NCBI RefSeq assembly: GCF_009909615.1 | Contig: NZ_WWNE01000004.1 | Coordinates: 1-64,000, forward strand | Direction: 5' to 3' | Length of the DNA stretch: 64,000 nt | DNA from: Acidiluteibacter ferrifornacis | GTDB taxonomy: Bacteria > Bacteroidota > Bacteroidia > Flavobacteriales_E > Vicingaceae | Shown here: piece by piece, positions 53,769 through 62,983 of the stretch | Layout of the letters: every line of letters begins with the position of its first letter | How positions within the stretch are numbered: position 1 is the first letter of the stretch | Program-made: the position numbers and the translations under genes | Notes under the pieces: model-generated | What the model was told of the DNA's origin: nothing | The model's database searches: none | Seen by the model: only the letters and a program-made list of their open reading frames with translations

Positions 53769-56700
53769 TTATCTGTCTTGAGGGCGTATACCAGCATTAA
53801 AATAAGGAGCAATCCTATTCTCTATCTCTTTTTGATATTCTGGGCTTTGTGGATACTGTTGACTAATCATTTGATTTAGTCGTTGCAATATTCCTAGAGC
53901 TTGTTGGTTGTCACTGTTAAATGAACGTTGTAGTTCAGGACTCAACGATCTGTAATATGCAGCGTCTTTTGAGAAGATTTCTACCAATCTGCTAGTGATG
54001 GCATTAGCTTTTTCAAACTCGCCCAATTTGTAATAGTTTTCTACTAGGAACATTACAAAGATGTCATAAGGGACCGTTTTATCAGGCATGACCTCAAAAG
54101 CTTTATCCATTGCTTTCAATGCATCTGCATTATTGCCTTCTTCAATTAATTTGCTTGCCAATCGATTAAATAGAATACGAAGACTCATGGTCATTCTTCT
54201 ATTGGTCTCATCCATATAAATGTCGCTGCTTTCCATTCCGCCCCATTGGAACTTATTCATTACGTTGTCATATAATATGTCTGTTTCAACAAACCCTGGG
54301 TTTCCATCTGTATTTTCTGCCTTAATTGGAACAAGTCGGTAAGCCATTCCTTCTTGACGGAAATAGTTTTCAAGTCCAATATAGCTATCTGGTCCAGTAG
54401 TGCTTGCAAAGTATATTGGACGATCCCATTCAAATGTGGCCAATAAGTCAAGTACAGCTAAATCATTTTTCAGTACATAGTTTCCTTTTATATTCCACTC
54501 GATGTAATCAACGATTTTATCTGCATCTTCTTTCTTGATGGTTCCATTATCCACCATTTTTTGCTTGTCCACTTTTATTCTAAGACGCTTAGTAGGTACA
54601 AAATTTATGCTTTGGCCACTTCCTACAGGCACTTTTGTTTGTGGGCTATCGGAATTTACGAAGTCTATAATTTTCTCAACATCGGTGTAGCCTGTTAGCT
54701 CTTTTCTATCTACTACAGGCAGATAATCATTAGTTCCTTGACGGTACTTGTTTTGAGGAATACTTAATGGAATGGCATCGCTATCGTATGCTTTTCTTCT
54801 AATTTGTTCAACGTACCAATCGGTATTTAATAAGCTTAGATTAACGACACGCACATCCGTTCTATATTCTTCTACTTCTTGAACATACCAAAGAGGGAAG
54901 GTGTCATTATCGCCATTTGTAAACAAGATCGCGTTTGGAGCACAAGAATCTAGATAATTTTTAGCAAAGTCTCTACCCGTATACCTTTCAGCTCTGGTGT
55001 GGTCATCCCAGTTTTCTTTAGCCATTATACCTGGAACTAAGGCAAAGCAAAGAACCGTAGCAATAACTGGAGCGATTTTACCGGATAATTTTTTTGATAA
55101 CAGGTCTGAAATAGCCATTACTCCAAGTCCTATCCAAATTGCAAAAGCATAGAAAGATGCAGCATAAGCATAGTCTCGTTCTCTGGGTTGTAAAGGGTAT
55201 TGATTCAAGTACAATACAATTGCTAAACCAGTAAAGAAGAATAGAAGAAGTACAATCACCCCATTGTTTCTATTGGTTTTAAATTGAAAGAATAAACCAA
55301 TCAGTCCTAATATAAATGGGAACATATAGTATTTATTATTGGCTCTATTTTCTGTAACAGACTCTGGTAGAAAATCCTGATTTCCTAATCGGAATTCATC
55401 AATAAATTTGATTCCTGTAATCCAGTTTCCATCTCTCACGTTTCCATGTCCTTGGATGTCGTTCTGACGACCCGAGAAGTTCCACATGAAATACCTAAAA
55501 TACATCCAATCAATTTGGTAGCTGAATAGATACCTTAAATTTTCTCCTAAGGTTGGGGTGTTTATTACCACCTGTTTACCTGAATTGTCAACAGTTTGTA
55601 TTGGTTTGCCTTCAAATCTCGACCAACGTTTGTATTGTTTAACTCTTGGTGCTTCGGTGTTCCACATTCTAGGTAAAAGGGTCTTGAATCGAGAGTCGTA
55701 ATTAGGTACTGAGTTTTTCTTATCATCAGAAATAACATATTTTCCTAATTCTTCATCTTTTACGTAGGAAGGGCTTCCGTCTGTATAAGGCTGTTGTCTA
55801 TCTAATGGACTATTGAATGAAGGACCATTAAATAAAGGGCGATCACCATATTGTTCACGATTTAAGTATGACAACAGGGTGAATGCATTTTCGGGATTAT
55901 TTTCATCCATTGGAGGATTCGCATTTGAACGAATCACAATAGCTGCAAATGATGAATAACCTAAAACGATAACGGTAAAGCATAAAATAGCTGTATTCCA
56001 TACTGGTTTGTTGTTCTTTTGAGTGTAGTATAGTCCGAAAACTATTGCCGCAACAATAAGCAGGAGGTATACAAAGAAGCCAGTATTGAAAGGCATTCCC
56101 ATACCATTCGTAAAAATTCTTTCAAAGATGGTTGCTCCTTTGATTAATCCTGGTATAATTCCATATTGTACAAATCCTAAGATTAATACAGCAATGATAG
56201 AAGCTTTTACTATTCCTGGTTTGGTAACTTTAAAGTTTTTGAAATAGTAGACAAATACTATTGCTGGAATAGCCAATAAGTTCAATAAGTGGACGCCGAT
56301 TGACAATCCCATTAGGTAGGCAATAAGTACTATCCATCTTAAATTATGTTTTTCATGTGCTACGCTTTCCCATTTCAAAATGGCCCAAAAAACAATGGCT
56401 GTAAATAAAGAAGACATGGCGTACACTTCACCTTCTACTGCTGAAAACCAGAAAGAATCACTAAAAGTATATGCTAGTGCACCAACTACCCCACTACCAA
56501 TAATTGCATTTATCTTGGTTGGGGTTAATTCGCCTGACTTCATAGCGATTTTATGAGCAAAATAGGTAATGGTCCAGAATAAGAACAAAATCGTAAACGA
56601 ACTGGAAAGCGCTGATTGAATATTAACCATCATTGCAGCATTGTCCGGAGTTGAAAAAATCATAAAGAATCGCGCAATCATCGAAAATAAAGGTGCTCCT

Positions 56701-56855
56701 GGAGGGTGACCAACTTGTAACTTATAGGCTGTAGCGATAAATTCACCACAATCCCAAAAGCTTGTTGTTGGTTCAATGGTAGATAAGTAAACTATAGTTG
56801 CAACTAGCCAAGTTCCCCATCCAAATGTTAGATTTAATTTCTTAAAAGTATCCAT
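53769..56855 (-). CDS. DUF2723 membrane protein (GT-C/O-mannosyltransferase-like) with TPR-like tail
   Basis: 1028 residues. N-terminal half has 12 or more TM helices; the first loop carries the acidic motif FWDCGEFIATAYKLQVGHPP, the likely GT-C catalytic/lipid-phosphate site. A large soluble region follows (about 600-880; FTNGDNDTFPLWYVQEVEEY) and then TPR-like helices (about 905-1010). DUF2723 proteins are related to protein O-mannosyltransferases and may glycosylate exported proteins; that role is inferred. It could act on the many surface proteins encoded nearby, but there is no direct evidence. Confidence 0.88.
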   Translation of the reverse strand: MDTFKKLNLTFGWGTWLVATIVYLSTIEPTTSFWDCGEFIATAYKLQVGHPPGAPLFSMIARFFMIFSTPDNAAMMVNIQSALSSSFTILFLFWTITYFAHKIAMKSGELTPTKINAIIGSGVVGALAYTFSDSFWFSAVEGEVYAMSSLFTAIVFWAILKWESVAHEKHNLRWIVLIAYLMGLSIGVHLLNLLAIPAIVFVYYFKNFKVTKPGIVKASIIAVLILGFVQYGIIPGLIKGATIFERIFTNGMGMPFNTGFFVYLLLIVAAIVFGLYYTQKNNKPVWNTAILCFTVIVLGYSSFAAIVIRSNANPPMDENNPENAFTLLSYLNREQYGDRPLFNGPSFNSPLDRQQPYTDGSPSYVKDEELGKYVISDDKKNSVPNYDSRFKTLLPRMWNTEAPRVKQYKRWSRFEGKPIQTVDNSGKQVVINTPTLGENLRYLFSYQIDWMYFRYFMWNFSGRQNDIQGHGNVRDGNWITGIKFIDEFRLGNQDFLPESVTENRANNKYYMFPFILGLIGLFFQFKTNRNNGVIVLLLFFFTGLAIVLYLNQYPLQPRERDYAYAASFYAFAIWIGLGVMAISDLLSKKLSGKIAPVIATVLCFALVPGIMAKENWDDHTRAERYTGRDFAKNYLDSCAPNAILFTNGDNDTFPLWYVQEVEEYRTDVRVVNLSLLNTDWYVEQIRRKAYDSDAIPLSIPQNKYRQGTNDYLPVVDRKELTGYTDVEKIIDFVNSDSPQTKVPVGSGQSINFVPTKRLRIKVDKQKMVDNGTIKKEDADKIVDYIEWNIKGNYVLKNDLAVLDLLATFEWDRPIYFASTTGPDSYIGLENYFRQEGMAYRLVPIKAENTDGNPGFVETDILYDNVMNKFQWGGMESSDIYMDETNRRMTMSLRILFNRLASKLIEEGNNADALKAMDKAFEVMPDKTVPYDIFVMFLVENYYKLGEFEKANAITSRLVEIFSKDAAYYRSLSPELQRSFNSDNQQALGILQRLNQMISQQYPQSPEYQKEIENRIAPYFNAGIRPQDR

Positions 56856-56950
56856 GCTTCTGAAATGATATAATTAGGTTCAAACAAATGCGAATTTAAA
56901 GATATTTAGGGAATAGAAAGAAATTCGAACAAAATGTTATCCATTTTATT

Positions 56951-56979
56951 TTGAGAAATAGAAAATATTCATAATTTTG
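56951..56979 (+). promoter_or_regulatory. Bacteroidota-type promoter of tRNA-Gln
   Basis: TTG (56951-56953), 18 bp, TAATTTTG (56972-56979): a full match to TTG-N17-23-TAnnTTTG. The start would fall a few nt before the tRNA at 56998. Confidence 0.8.
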
Positions 56980-56997
56980 TCAACTCTTAAGAAAGAT

Positions 56998-57070
56998 TGC
57001 CCGATGGTGTAACTGGCAACACGTCTGTTTTTGGTACAGAAGAGTCTAGGTTCGAGCCCTAGTCGGGCAA
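56998..57070 (+). tRNA. tRNA-Gln (UUG anticodon)
   Basis: 73-nt cloverleaf: acceptor TGCCCGA/TCGGGCA, D-arm with TGGTGTAACTGGCAACA, anticodon stem-loop TCTGT-TTTTGGT-ACAGA (anticodon TTG), T-arm CTAGG-TTCGAGC-CCTAG, discriminator A. CCA is not encoded. Confidence 0.97.
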
Positions 57071-57080
57071 CATTTTTTTT

Positions 57081-57114
57081 AACCTCTTAGTGATTTCAGC
57101 TAGGAGGTTTTTTT
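57081..57114 (+). terminator. Rho-independent terminator after tRNA-Gln
   Basis: 10-bp stem AACCTCTTAG/CTAGGAGGTT (one G-T pair) with a 9-nt loop, followed by T's. Confidence 0.85.
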
Positions 57115-57180
57115 ATTTTAGAAACTTTTTCAGAGAGCAACTTCAACTTCTTTCATGTGAAGAGCTGTATAGAGGACCAT

Positions 57181-57222
57181 AAAAAAAAGGAGAGATTCAT
57201 GAATTGAATGCTTTCCTTTTTT
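57181..57222 (-). terminator. Terminator-like hairpin after the pseudo-receiver gene
   Basis: AAAAAAGGA (57183-57191) pairs with TCCTTTTTT (57214-57222). On the minus strand it is followed by a T-run, just beyond the stop of the gene at 57248-57640. Confidence 0.65.
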
Positions 57223-57247
57223 CTTTAATCATTGGGTGGATTGTCTT

Positions 57248-57640
57248 CTATATACTCATCGTAATTCTCCTTTCTCTTTCATACAAATTGAAAATGGTGC
57301 TTTCGATGATGTCTGTAATTTTTGAAATCGAGTCTTTTCCTTTTTCGATGTAGGGTAAATTAATCTCAGCACTCAATTGATTCAGTTGTTTTTTTGAATT
57401 TACCAGTGCAATTATTGCTCGATTAGACTCTGATTTACTTAAGTGACTTAAAGATGATTCGTTGTCCGCTAACCCAAAGTTTACTAAAAAGATGTCTGCA
57501 TCATGCTTTTGTATGGAGTCGACGTTTTCATCTAATGGTAAAAAGGTGCAATCTGCTCTATGATCAAAGATTTTTTTCTTCAATAAAAAATGCAATACTT
57601 TGTCATCATCTATTTGCTTTATTACCCACTTCTTTTTCAT
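57248..57640 (-). CDS. Receiver-like protein lacking the phospho-acceptor Asp
   Basis: 130 residues from ATG 57640 (MKKKWVIKQIDDD); an upstream in-frame ATG at 57661 adds 7 residues. The N-terminus IDDDKVLHFLLKKK matches CheY-like receivers including the acidic pocket, but the strand that should carry the Asp reads DIFLVNFGLAD, so Asn replaces Asp (residue 54 of the short form). It cannot be phosphorylated in the normal way and may be a pseudo-receiver that binds a partner constitutively. It is divergent from the propeller kinase gene. Confidence 0.75.
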   Translation of the reverse strand: MKKKWVIKQIDDDKVLHFLLKKKIFDHRADCTFLPLDENVDSIQKHDADIFLVNFGLADNESSLSHLSKSESNRAIIALVNSKKQLNQLSAEINLPYIEKGKDSISKITDIIESTIFNLYERERRITMSI

Positions 57641-57831
57641 ATGTCTAAATGTATGATTCAAAGATAAGTTGCATGTAAACGACAGAGGGCTTTAATTCGA
57701 TGAGAGCGTATTTTTGGAGGTTAAATGAAACAGCAAAAGGTTTGATTGGAATATATTAAGGATAAGGTGCTGAGTTTTTTCAATTAAATTAAAAACGAAA
57801 TGGCATCTTTGTTATATACTACAGAGTTAAT

Positions 57832-60741
57832 ATGAATAAAATAACACTCATTCTCTTTTCCTTTTTTCTAGTTTTTGGTCTTTCTGGACAAGAGATGTCT
57901 ATTAATAAACTTTCAGACAATGAGTCTGACTTGAAATTTATATATGACCTTAAAGTTGATGTTAATGGCGGATTGCACATTGCCTCTGATAAGGGTCTTT
58001 TTTTATATGACGGATTTGGATTCAATAAGTTAGGGTTGAAGTATGCTGATGAAAATCCTTTTATTTCTGCTATTGAAAAAGGAGATTCAGCTCTATTGTA
58101 TGCTAATTTTGAAGGTAAGATTAGTAGTCAAGAAAGACTGATTGATTTAAAATATTCCATGAAGGTAGTTGCCATCGTTAGTGGGTTATATCATACTTAT
58201 GTGGTAGGACAAAAAGGGCAATTGCAAGAGTTAAATCAAGACCTTGTTTTCAACAGAGAGTACTCAATTGGAACCAACCTGGTAGTGAACGATGTCCAAT
58301 ATAAAAATGGATTAATTTATATCGCTACGACAAATGGACTTTACATTTATTCTTCTAAAAAGCAGGAGTTAGAATTAAAGAAACATATTTTTCAAGGCGA
58401 AAATATCAAAGTAGTTTTTGCAGACAAAAGAATTTTTGTTGCTACAGAAAAGCAAGTTAGACACATAAGTTTAATAGTAGGTGAATTAGTGGAGTTAGAT
58501 TTGTCACCACTATTAAAAGGAGATATAAAGTCAATTTTGGTAGATGATACCAGGCTGGTAGTCGGTACCTCGAGAGGGATTTATGATCTTTATATTACTG
58601 GGCCTAATTATTTCTTGTCTGCTAAAAAGGAATTTGAAGATGATTCTGAGTTTTCTGTTTCTAAATTATGTTATGGTCCAGATAAATCAATTTATGTGGG
58701 GACAAAGGGGAATGGACTTTGGGGGATTTCATCTCCAACCTTCTACTACCTTCCAAATGAAATATTGCAGAATTCTGATATAAATTGTATCGATCGATTC
58801 TCTGAAAATATTTTCATGTTTGGAGGGAAAAAGGGGGTAAGTTTTTATTTAAATGGTAAGAATGTCTCGGACGATTTTGAGGAATTAAATTCATTAAAGG
58901 AGTCTGAAATAAACACCTTTCAAAAAACTAAGAAGGGGGTTTATATAGGAACTGAAAATGATGGTGTATGGCTGCTTGCACCAGATAAGTCTTTAAAGCA
59001 ATTAACTAACAACATTAGGTCAATTCAGGATATTGAAGCAGATTCAATTGGAAATCTTTGGATAAGTACCGCTTATGAAGGATTGTTTGTTTATTCAAAT
59101 CAACAAGTAATTCATTTTTCTGACAAAAAAATGTTCAATAGAAATGATTTAAGCAAAATACTATGGAATAAGGGAAAGCTATGGTTCATTAATGGAGACG
59201 AAGGTGTTGCATATGTTGATTTAAAAGATAGCACTGTTCATACTCCTAAAACCTTTCCTTCCATTAAGATGTTGGATTTTGATATTAATTCTTCGGGTGA
59301 GTTTTTTGCTGCAACAGAAAATGAAGGGATAATTTATGTCAAAAATGAGCAAGTGTCATTTATTGATATCAAAAAGGTGACCAATAGTAACCAATGCTTT
59401 TCAATAATTACAGATGATGGCGGTGGTTTTTGGTTTTCGAATCAGAAGGCGCTTTTTTATTGGAGTCCAACTGCTGGTGTTGTTGCATCGCTTGCTACTG
59501 AATACTTTTCTAGTGGTTTTCGTCAATTGTCTAATTACAACTTAAAATCCAGTAAATGGTTGTACTATGGAACTGAAGGAGGAGTATTGTATTTTGACTC
59601 TCAACTTGGTAAGAATATTAAGAAAGTAAAATTTTATTCCAGTATTAATGGGGTCAACATAGATGGAGAAGAGGTTGTTAACTTAAGTTATTCCGAAAGT
59701 ATCAAACTGCAGTTTAGGTACGATGATATGGTTAATAATAATCATTTGAATTATTATTTTAAAGTAGATGATCGAGATACCTCCTGGCGAAAAGCGGAAA
59801 AGAATGTAATTGAATATGCTAATTTAGGTTATGGAGATTTTACCGTACGAATAAGAGCATTAACTGAAGGTGGAATTTTATTTAGACAACAAACCATCAA
59901 CCTTTCTATCAATAAACCCTTCTGGCTGCAAATTTGGTTTTATGTTATTTTGTTCTTAATCCTGAGTGTTAATCTTTATATAATCGTTCAATATAGGATA
60001 AAGCAATTAAAGCTAAGGAATGTGCAGCTAACTGAATTAGTGGATTTAAGAACTAGAGAGATTACGCTAAAAAATAAAAGATTAGAGCAATTTGCTTACG
60101 CAGTTTCCCATGATTTAAAGAATCCGGTTATAAATATCATCGGATTAATTGATCTTCTAAATGAGAAGGATGCTATTAAAGATAGAGAGTCGAGAAAAAT
60201 TTTCGATATGCTCACCCATTCTTCTAGTCAGTTAGATCGCCTAGTTAAAGGGTTAGTTGAATTGCTCAAAGTTAGAAACGAATCTGTTGAGATAAGTAAA
60301 GTATATGTTTCAAAAGTATTGGAAGAAGTTAAGAATGCCATATCGTTACAGATTTTAGACAGTAAGGCGGTCTTTAAAGAAGATATTCAGGTGGACGAAA
60401 TTTTATATAACCATACTTATCTATACAGTATTATCTATAATCTAGTTTCTAATGCGGTTAAGTATAGAGACCCTTATAGGGATCTGGAAATCAGTATCAG
60501 TACAAAAAAGCATAAAGATTTTGTAGTACTAGAGATTGAGGATACAGGATTAGGGATGGATTTAGATGAGAATAGAGACAAGTTATTTAAGATGTTTCAG
60601 CGTTTTCATGATCATGTTGAAGGAACAGGGGTTGGACTGCATCTAATAAAGGAAATGGTAGAAAATTCTGGTGGTTATATTGAAGTAGAAAGTCAGCTAA
60701 GAATAGGTACAAAGTTTACCATTTTCCTCAAAGAGAGTTAG
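57832..60741 (+). CDS. Two-component-regulator-propeller histidine kinase
   Basis: 969 residues. Signal peptide 1-19, then a large beta-propeller sensor (about 30-600, repeats such as DVNGGLHIASDKGLFLYDG and DSIGNLWISTAYEGLFVY), Y_Y_Y domain (about 605-690), one TM (about 700-720), HisKA with AYAVSHDLKNPVIN (His760), HATPase with NLVSNAVKYR, DTGLGMD and GTGVGLHLI. Unlike hybrid kinases of this type it has no fused receiver or AraC output domain. The Hpt and receiver genes next to it are likely partners. Its 3' end overlaps the convergent Hpt gene by 4 bp. Confidence 0.92.
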   Translation: MNKITLILFSFFLVFGLSGQEMSINKLSDNESDLKFIYDLKVDVNGGLHIASDKGLFLYDGFGFNKLGLKYADENPFISAIEKGDSALLYANFEGKISSQERLIDLKYSMKVVAIVSGLYHTYVVGQKGQLQELNQDLVFNREYSIGTNLVVNDVQYKNGLIYIATTNGLYIYSSKKQELELKKHIFQGENIKVVFADKRIFVATEKQVRHISLIVGELVELDLSPLLKGDIKSILVDDTRLVVGTSRGIYDLYITGPNYFLSAKKEFEDDSEFSVSKLCYGPDKSIYVGTKGNGLWGISSPTFYYLPNEILQNSDINCIDRFSENIFMFGGKKGVSFYLNGKNVSDDFEELNSLKESEINTFQKTKKGVYIGTENDGVWLLAPDKSLKQLTNNIRSIQDIEADSIGNLWISTAYEGLFVYSNQQVIHFSDKKMFNRNDLSKILWNKGKLWFINGDEGVAYVDLKDSTVHTPKTFPSIKMLDFDINSSGEFFAATENEGIIYVKNEQVSFIDIKKVTNSNQCFSIITDDGGGFWFSNQKALFYWSPTAGVVASLATEYFSSGFRQLSNYNLKSSKWLYYGTEGGVLYFDSQLGKNIKKVKFYSSINGVNIDGEEVVNLSYSESIKLQFRYDDMVNNNHLNYYFKVDDRDTSWRKAEKNVIEYANLGYGDFTVRIRALTEGGILFRQQTINLSINKPFWLQIWFYVILFLILSVNLYIIVQYRIKQLKLRNVQLTELVDLRTREITLKNKRLEQFAYAVSHDLKNPVINIIGLIDLLNEKDAIKDRESRKIFDMLTHSSSQLDRLVKGLVELLKVRNESVEISKVYVSKVLEEVKNAISLQILDSKAVFKEDIQVDEILYNHTYLYSIIYNLVSNAVKYRDPYRDLEISISTKKHKDFVVLEIEDTGLGMDLDENRDKLFKMFQRFHDHVEGTGVGLHLIKEMVENSGGYIEVESQLRIGTKFTIFLKES

Positions 60742-61070
60742 TGGATCAAATCGTTTTTGTAGATGTGCTCTTTCACTTCGTTGAATGCACCATTGAGGCT
60801 TTTAATAAATTGAATGTCGTTAATAGGAGCTTTTTTCTCAGCTTTATCTTCAATTTCTTCAGCAATTTCAGCAACCTTAGTTGCGCCAACAGTTTTAGAA
60901 GCACCAACAATTTTGTGCGCCAACCTTCTTATTTCTTCATGTTGGTTACTTTTAAGTAATTCACTTAGTCGCTCTATGTCTTTGGTCACATCTGTAATAT
61001 AAATGGATAAAATCTGACTGATTAATGCGCTGTCAAATTCTTTGAGGTTGTATAGGTTTAGTATAGGCAC
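60738..61070 (-). CDS. Histidine phosphotransfer (Hpt) protein
   Basis: 110 residues, all-helical. Hpt signature LAHKIVGASKTVGA with His52 as phosphate carrier. A separate Hpt shuttles phosphate between receivers. It lies 9 bp downstream of a single-domain receiver gene and ends against the propeller kinase gene, so it is probably the transfer step of the local relay. Confidence 0.9.
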   Translation of the reverse strand: MPILNLYNLKEFDSALISQILSIYITDVTKDIERLSELLKSNQHEEIRRLAHKIVGASKTVGATKVAEIAEEIEDKAEKKAPINDIQFIKSLNGAFNEVKEHIYKNDLIH

Positions 61071-61079
61071 TTTTTGGAG

Positions 61080-61478
61080 TTAAGAGTAATATTTTAAAAA
61101 TAACTGATTGATTTTTTCTTTTGTAAGCGGTTTGTTTAGGTGTTCTTGTACTCCTAATTGGTCGGCTATTTCTTTTTCTTTTTCGAGAGAACTAGAAGTT
61201 AACATTGCTACTATCACCTCAGAAGTCGATTTTTTTTCTAGCTTATGGTAAGCTTCCATAAATTGAAAACCATCCATAACGGGCATATTTAAATCTAAGA
61301 AAACTAAATCTATCGGCGGTTGTGACGAATCTCTATTTTTGAAAAAATCGATTGCTTCTTTTCCATTCTTGAAGCAAAGAATTTCTTCCGCAATCCCCAT
61401 TTCTTTGATTAAATTTTCATTGATAAAATTAGTCACAAAATCATCATCAATAAGTAAAATTCTTTTTAGTTTGTTCAT
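61080..61478 (-). CDS. Single-domain response regulator (CheY-like)
   Basis: 132 residues, a receiver only. IDDDFVTNFI (acidic pocket 11-13), Asp62 in LVFLDLNMPVMDG, and the LNKPLTKEKI lysine loop are all intact. With no output domain it should pass phosphate on (to Hpt) or act by binding. It directly follows the LytTR regulator (61479 start of that gene's stop codon), so they are co-transcribed. Confidence 0.93.
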   Translation of the reverse strand: MNKLKRILLIDDDFVTNFINENLIKEMGIAEEILCFKNGKEAIDFFKNRDSSQPPIDLVFLDLNMPVMDGFQFMEAYHKLEKKSTSEVIVAMLTSSSLEKEKEIADQLGVQEHLNKPLTKEKINQLFLKYYS

Positions 61479-62171
61479 TTATAGCAAATTAATTCTTTCA
61501 TACAAGTCTTTCTTATTAGATCGACTAATGGGGAATGTTTTGTTTTTAATTACAACAATATTTTCTTCAATTTTATCTATCTGGTTTAAGTTCACGATGT
61601 ATGAACGGTGTATTCTACAAAAGTTTTGTGAAGCTAACTTCTCTTCTACCTTTTTCATAGTAATATTTACTACATACCTTTTTTCATTGGTGTGGATAGT
61701 TACATAATCGCCCAACGATTCAATCCAATTGATAGTGTCTAGCTCTAGTTTTACGAAAGCAGAGTCGGCTTTAACAAAGATGCTTTTGGAAGAGGATTCG
61801 TTGGCCTTTTTTGATTTTCTGCTTCCTGAAGCACTTACTTTATTGATTGCTTTTAGCAATCGGTCAAGAGAGAATGGTTTTAATAAATAGTCTGTTGCAG
61901 TGGTTTCGTATGCTTTCAAAGCATAGTCTTGTCTTGAGCTTACAAAAATGATGTAAGGGTCATCATTAATCGCCTCTAAAAATTCAAACCCTGTCATTTC
62001 AGGCATTTCAATGTCTAAAAACAAAAGGTCAATCTCATTGTTACTCAAAACTTGCAGAGCATCGGTCACATGCTCACATGAAGCAACTAGCTCCAAAGTT
62101 CCTGTTTTTTCTATTAATTTTTCGAGCGCGAGTCTCGAAACTTGGTCGTCATCTAGTATTAGGCAATTCAT
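61479..62171 (-). CDS. LytTR-family response regulator
   Basis: 230 residues. Receiver (1-115) with Asp53 in LLFLDIEMPEMTG and the TDYLLKPFSL loop, a Ser/Lys-rich linker (about 120-130), and LytTR DNA-binding domain (about 135-230; WIESLGDYVTIHT, FCRIHRSYIVNLNQI). Likely output of the adjacent Hpt/receiver relay. First gene of the three-gene minus-strand unit. Confidence 0.93.
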   Translation of the reverse strand: MNCLILDDDQVSRLALEKLIEKTGTLELVASCEHVTDALQVLSNNEIDLLFLDIEMPEMTGFEFLEAINDDPYIIFVSSRQDYALKAYETTATDYLLKPFSLDRLLKAINKVSASGSRKSKKANESSSKSIFVKADSAFVKLELDTINWIESLGDYVTIHTNEKRYVVNITMKKVEEKLASQNFCRIHRSYIVNLNQIDKIEENIVVIKNKTFPISRSNKKDLYERINLL

Positions 62172-62265
62172 ACATTAGGTTTTTAACTGCAATTGCAAAT
62201 TTTACGTAAATTGCGGAAAGAAATGTTTATTTCTTGATTTGAGCAAATTTAAACCATTATTTCTC

Positions 62266-62982
62266 ATGAAAAAATTTTCCGGAAGTCTTTTGCTTTTTGT
62301 ATTAATGATCTTTCTTGTTAAAGGAAGCTATTCAATTAACCACAGTAGCTTTAGTAAAGTGCTTGCTAAGTATGTTACTGTTAATGGAGACGTCAACTAT
62401 AAAGCTTTGTCGTCGAATAGGTCAGATTTGGATAATTATTTAAAGTTTCTTCAGGCTAATCCTCCAAAAGAAAGCTGGGCCAAGAATGAAAAAATGGCGT
62501 ATTGGATTAATGCGTATAACGCTTTCACTATCGATCTTATTCTTCAACATTATCCATTAAAGAGTATCATGGAAATAAATAATGGTAAACCTTGGGATTT
62601 AAATTTTATAACAATAGGAAATGTCAAGTATTCATTGAATCATATTGAACATGAAATATTAAGAAAAGATTTCAATGACCCGAGAATTCATTTTGCTGTC
62701 AACTGTGCATCTGTTTCTTGTCCTAAACTCCTAAATGTTGCTTATGAAGCAACGACGCTCTCCATACAGTTAGATGCTTCTGCAAAAAACTTTATTAATA
62801 ATGAGCAGAAAAATCGCCTTACTCCTGGTGCGATTGATATTTCAAAAATATTTGATTGGTTTGCCGATGATTTTAGAACTTATGGTGGAGTAATTCCGTT
62901 TATTAACAAATTTGCTTCTGTTAAAGTGAGTCCTGATGCAAAGGTAAAGTACAAAGAATATAATTGGAATCTCAACGAATAA
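62266..62982 (+). CDS. DUF547 domain protein, exported
   Basis: 238 residues from ATG 62266 (an in-frame TTG start at 62239 would add 9 residues before the signal). Signal peptide about 1-22. DUF547 core: NEKMAYWINAYNAFTIDLIL, RIHFAVNCASVSCPKL with conserved Cys, and ISKIFDWFADDF. The family is widespread and of unknown function; some members sit beside glycosyltransferases, as here. The next gene starts 1 bp after the stop, so they are co-transcribed. Confidence 0.88.
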   Translation: MKKFSGSLLLFVLMIFLVKGSYSINHSSFSKVLAKYVTVNGDVNYKALSSNRSDLDNYLKFLQANPPKESWAKNEKMAYWINAYNAFTIDLILQHYPLKSIMEINNGKPWDLNFITIGNVKYSLNHIEHEILRKDFNDPRIHFAVNCASVSCPKLLNVAYEATTLSIQLDASAKNFINNEQKNRLTPGAIDISKIFDWFADDFRTYGGVIPFINKFASVKVSPDAKVKYKEYNWNLNE

Positions 62983-62983
62983 A

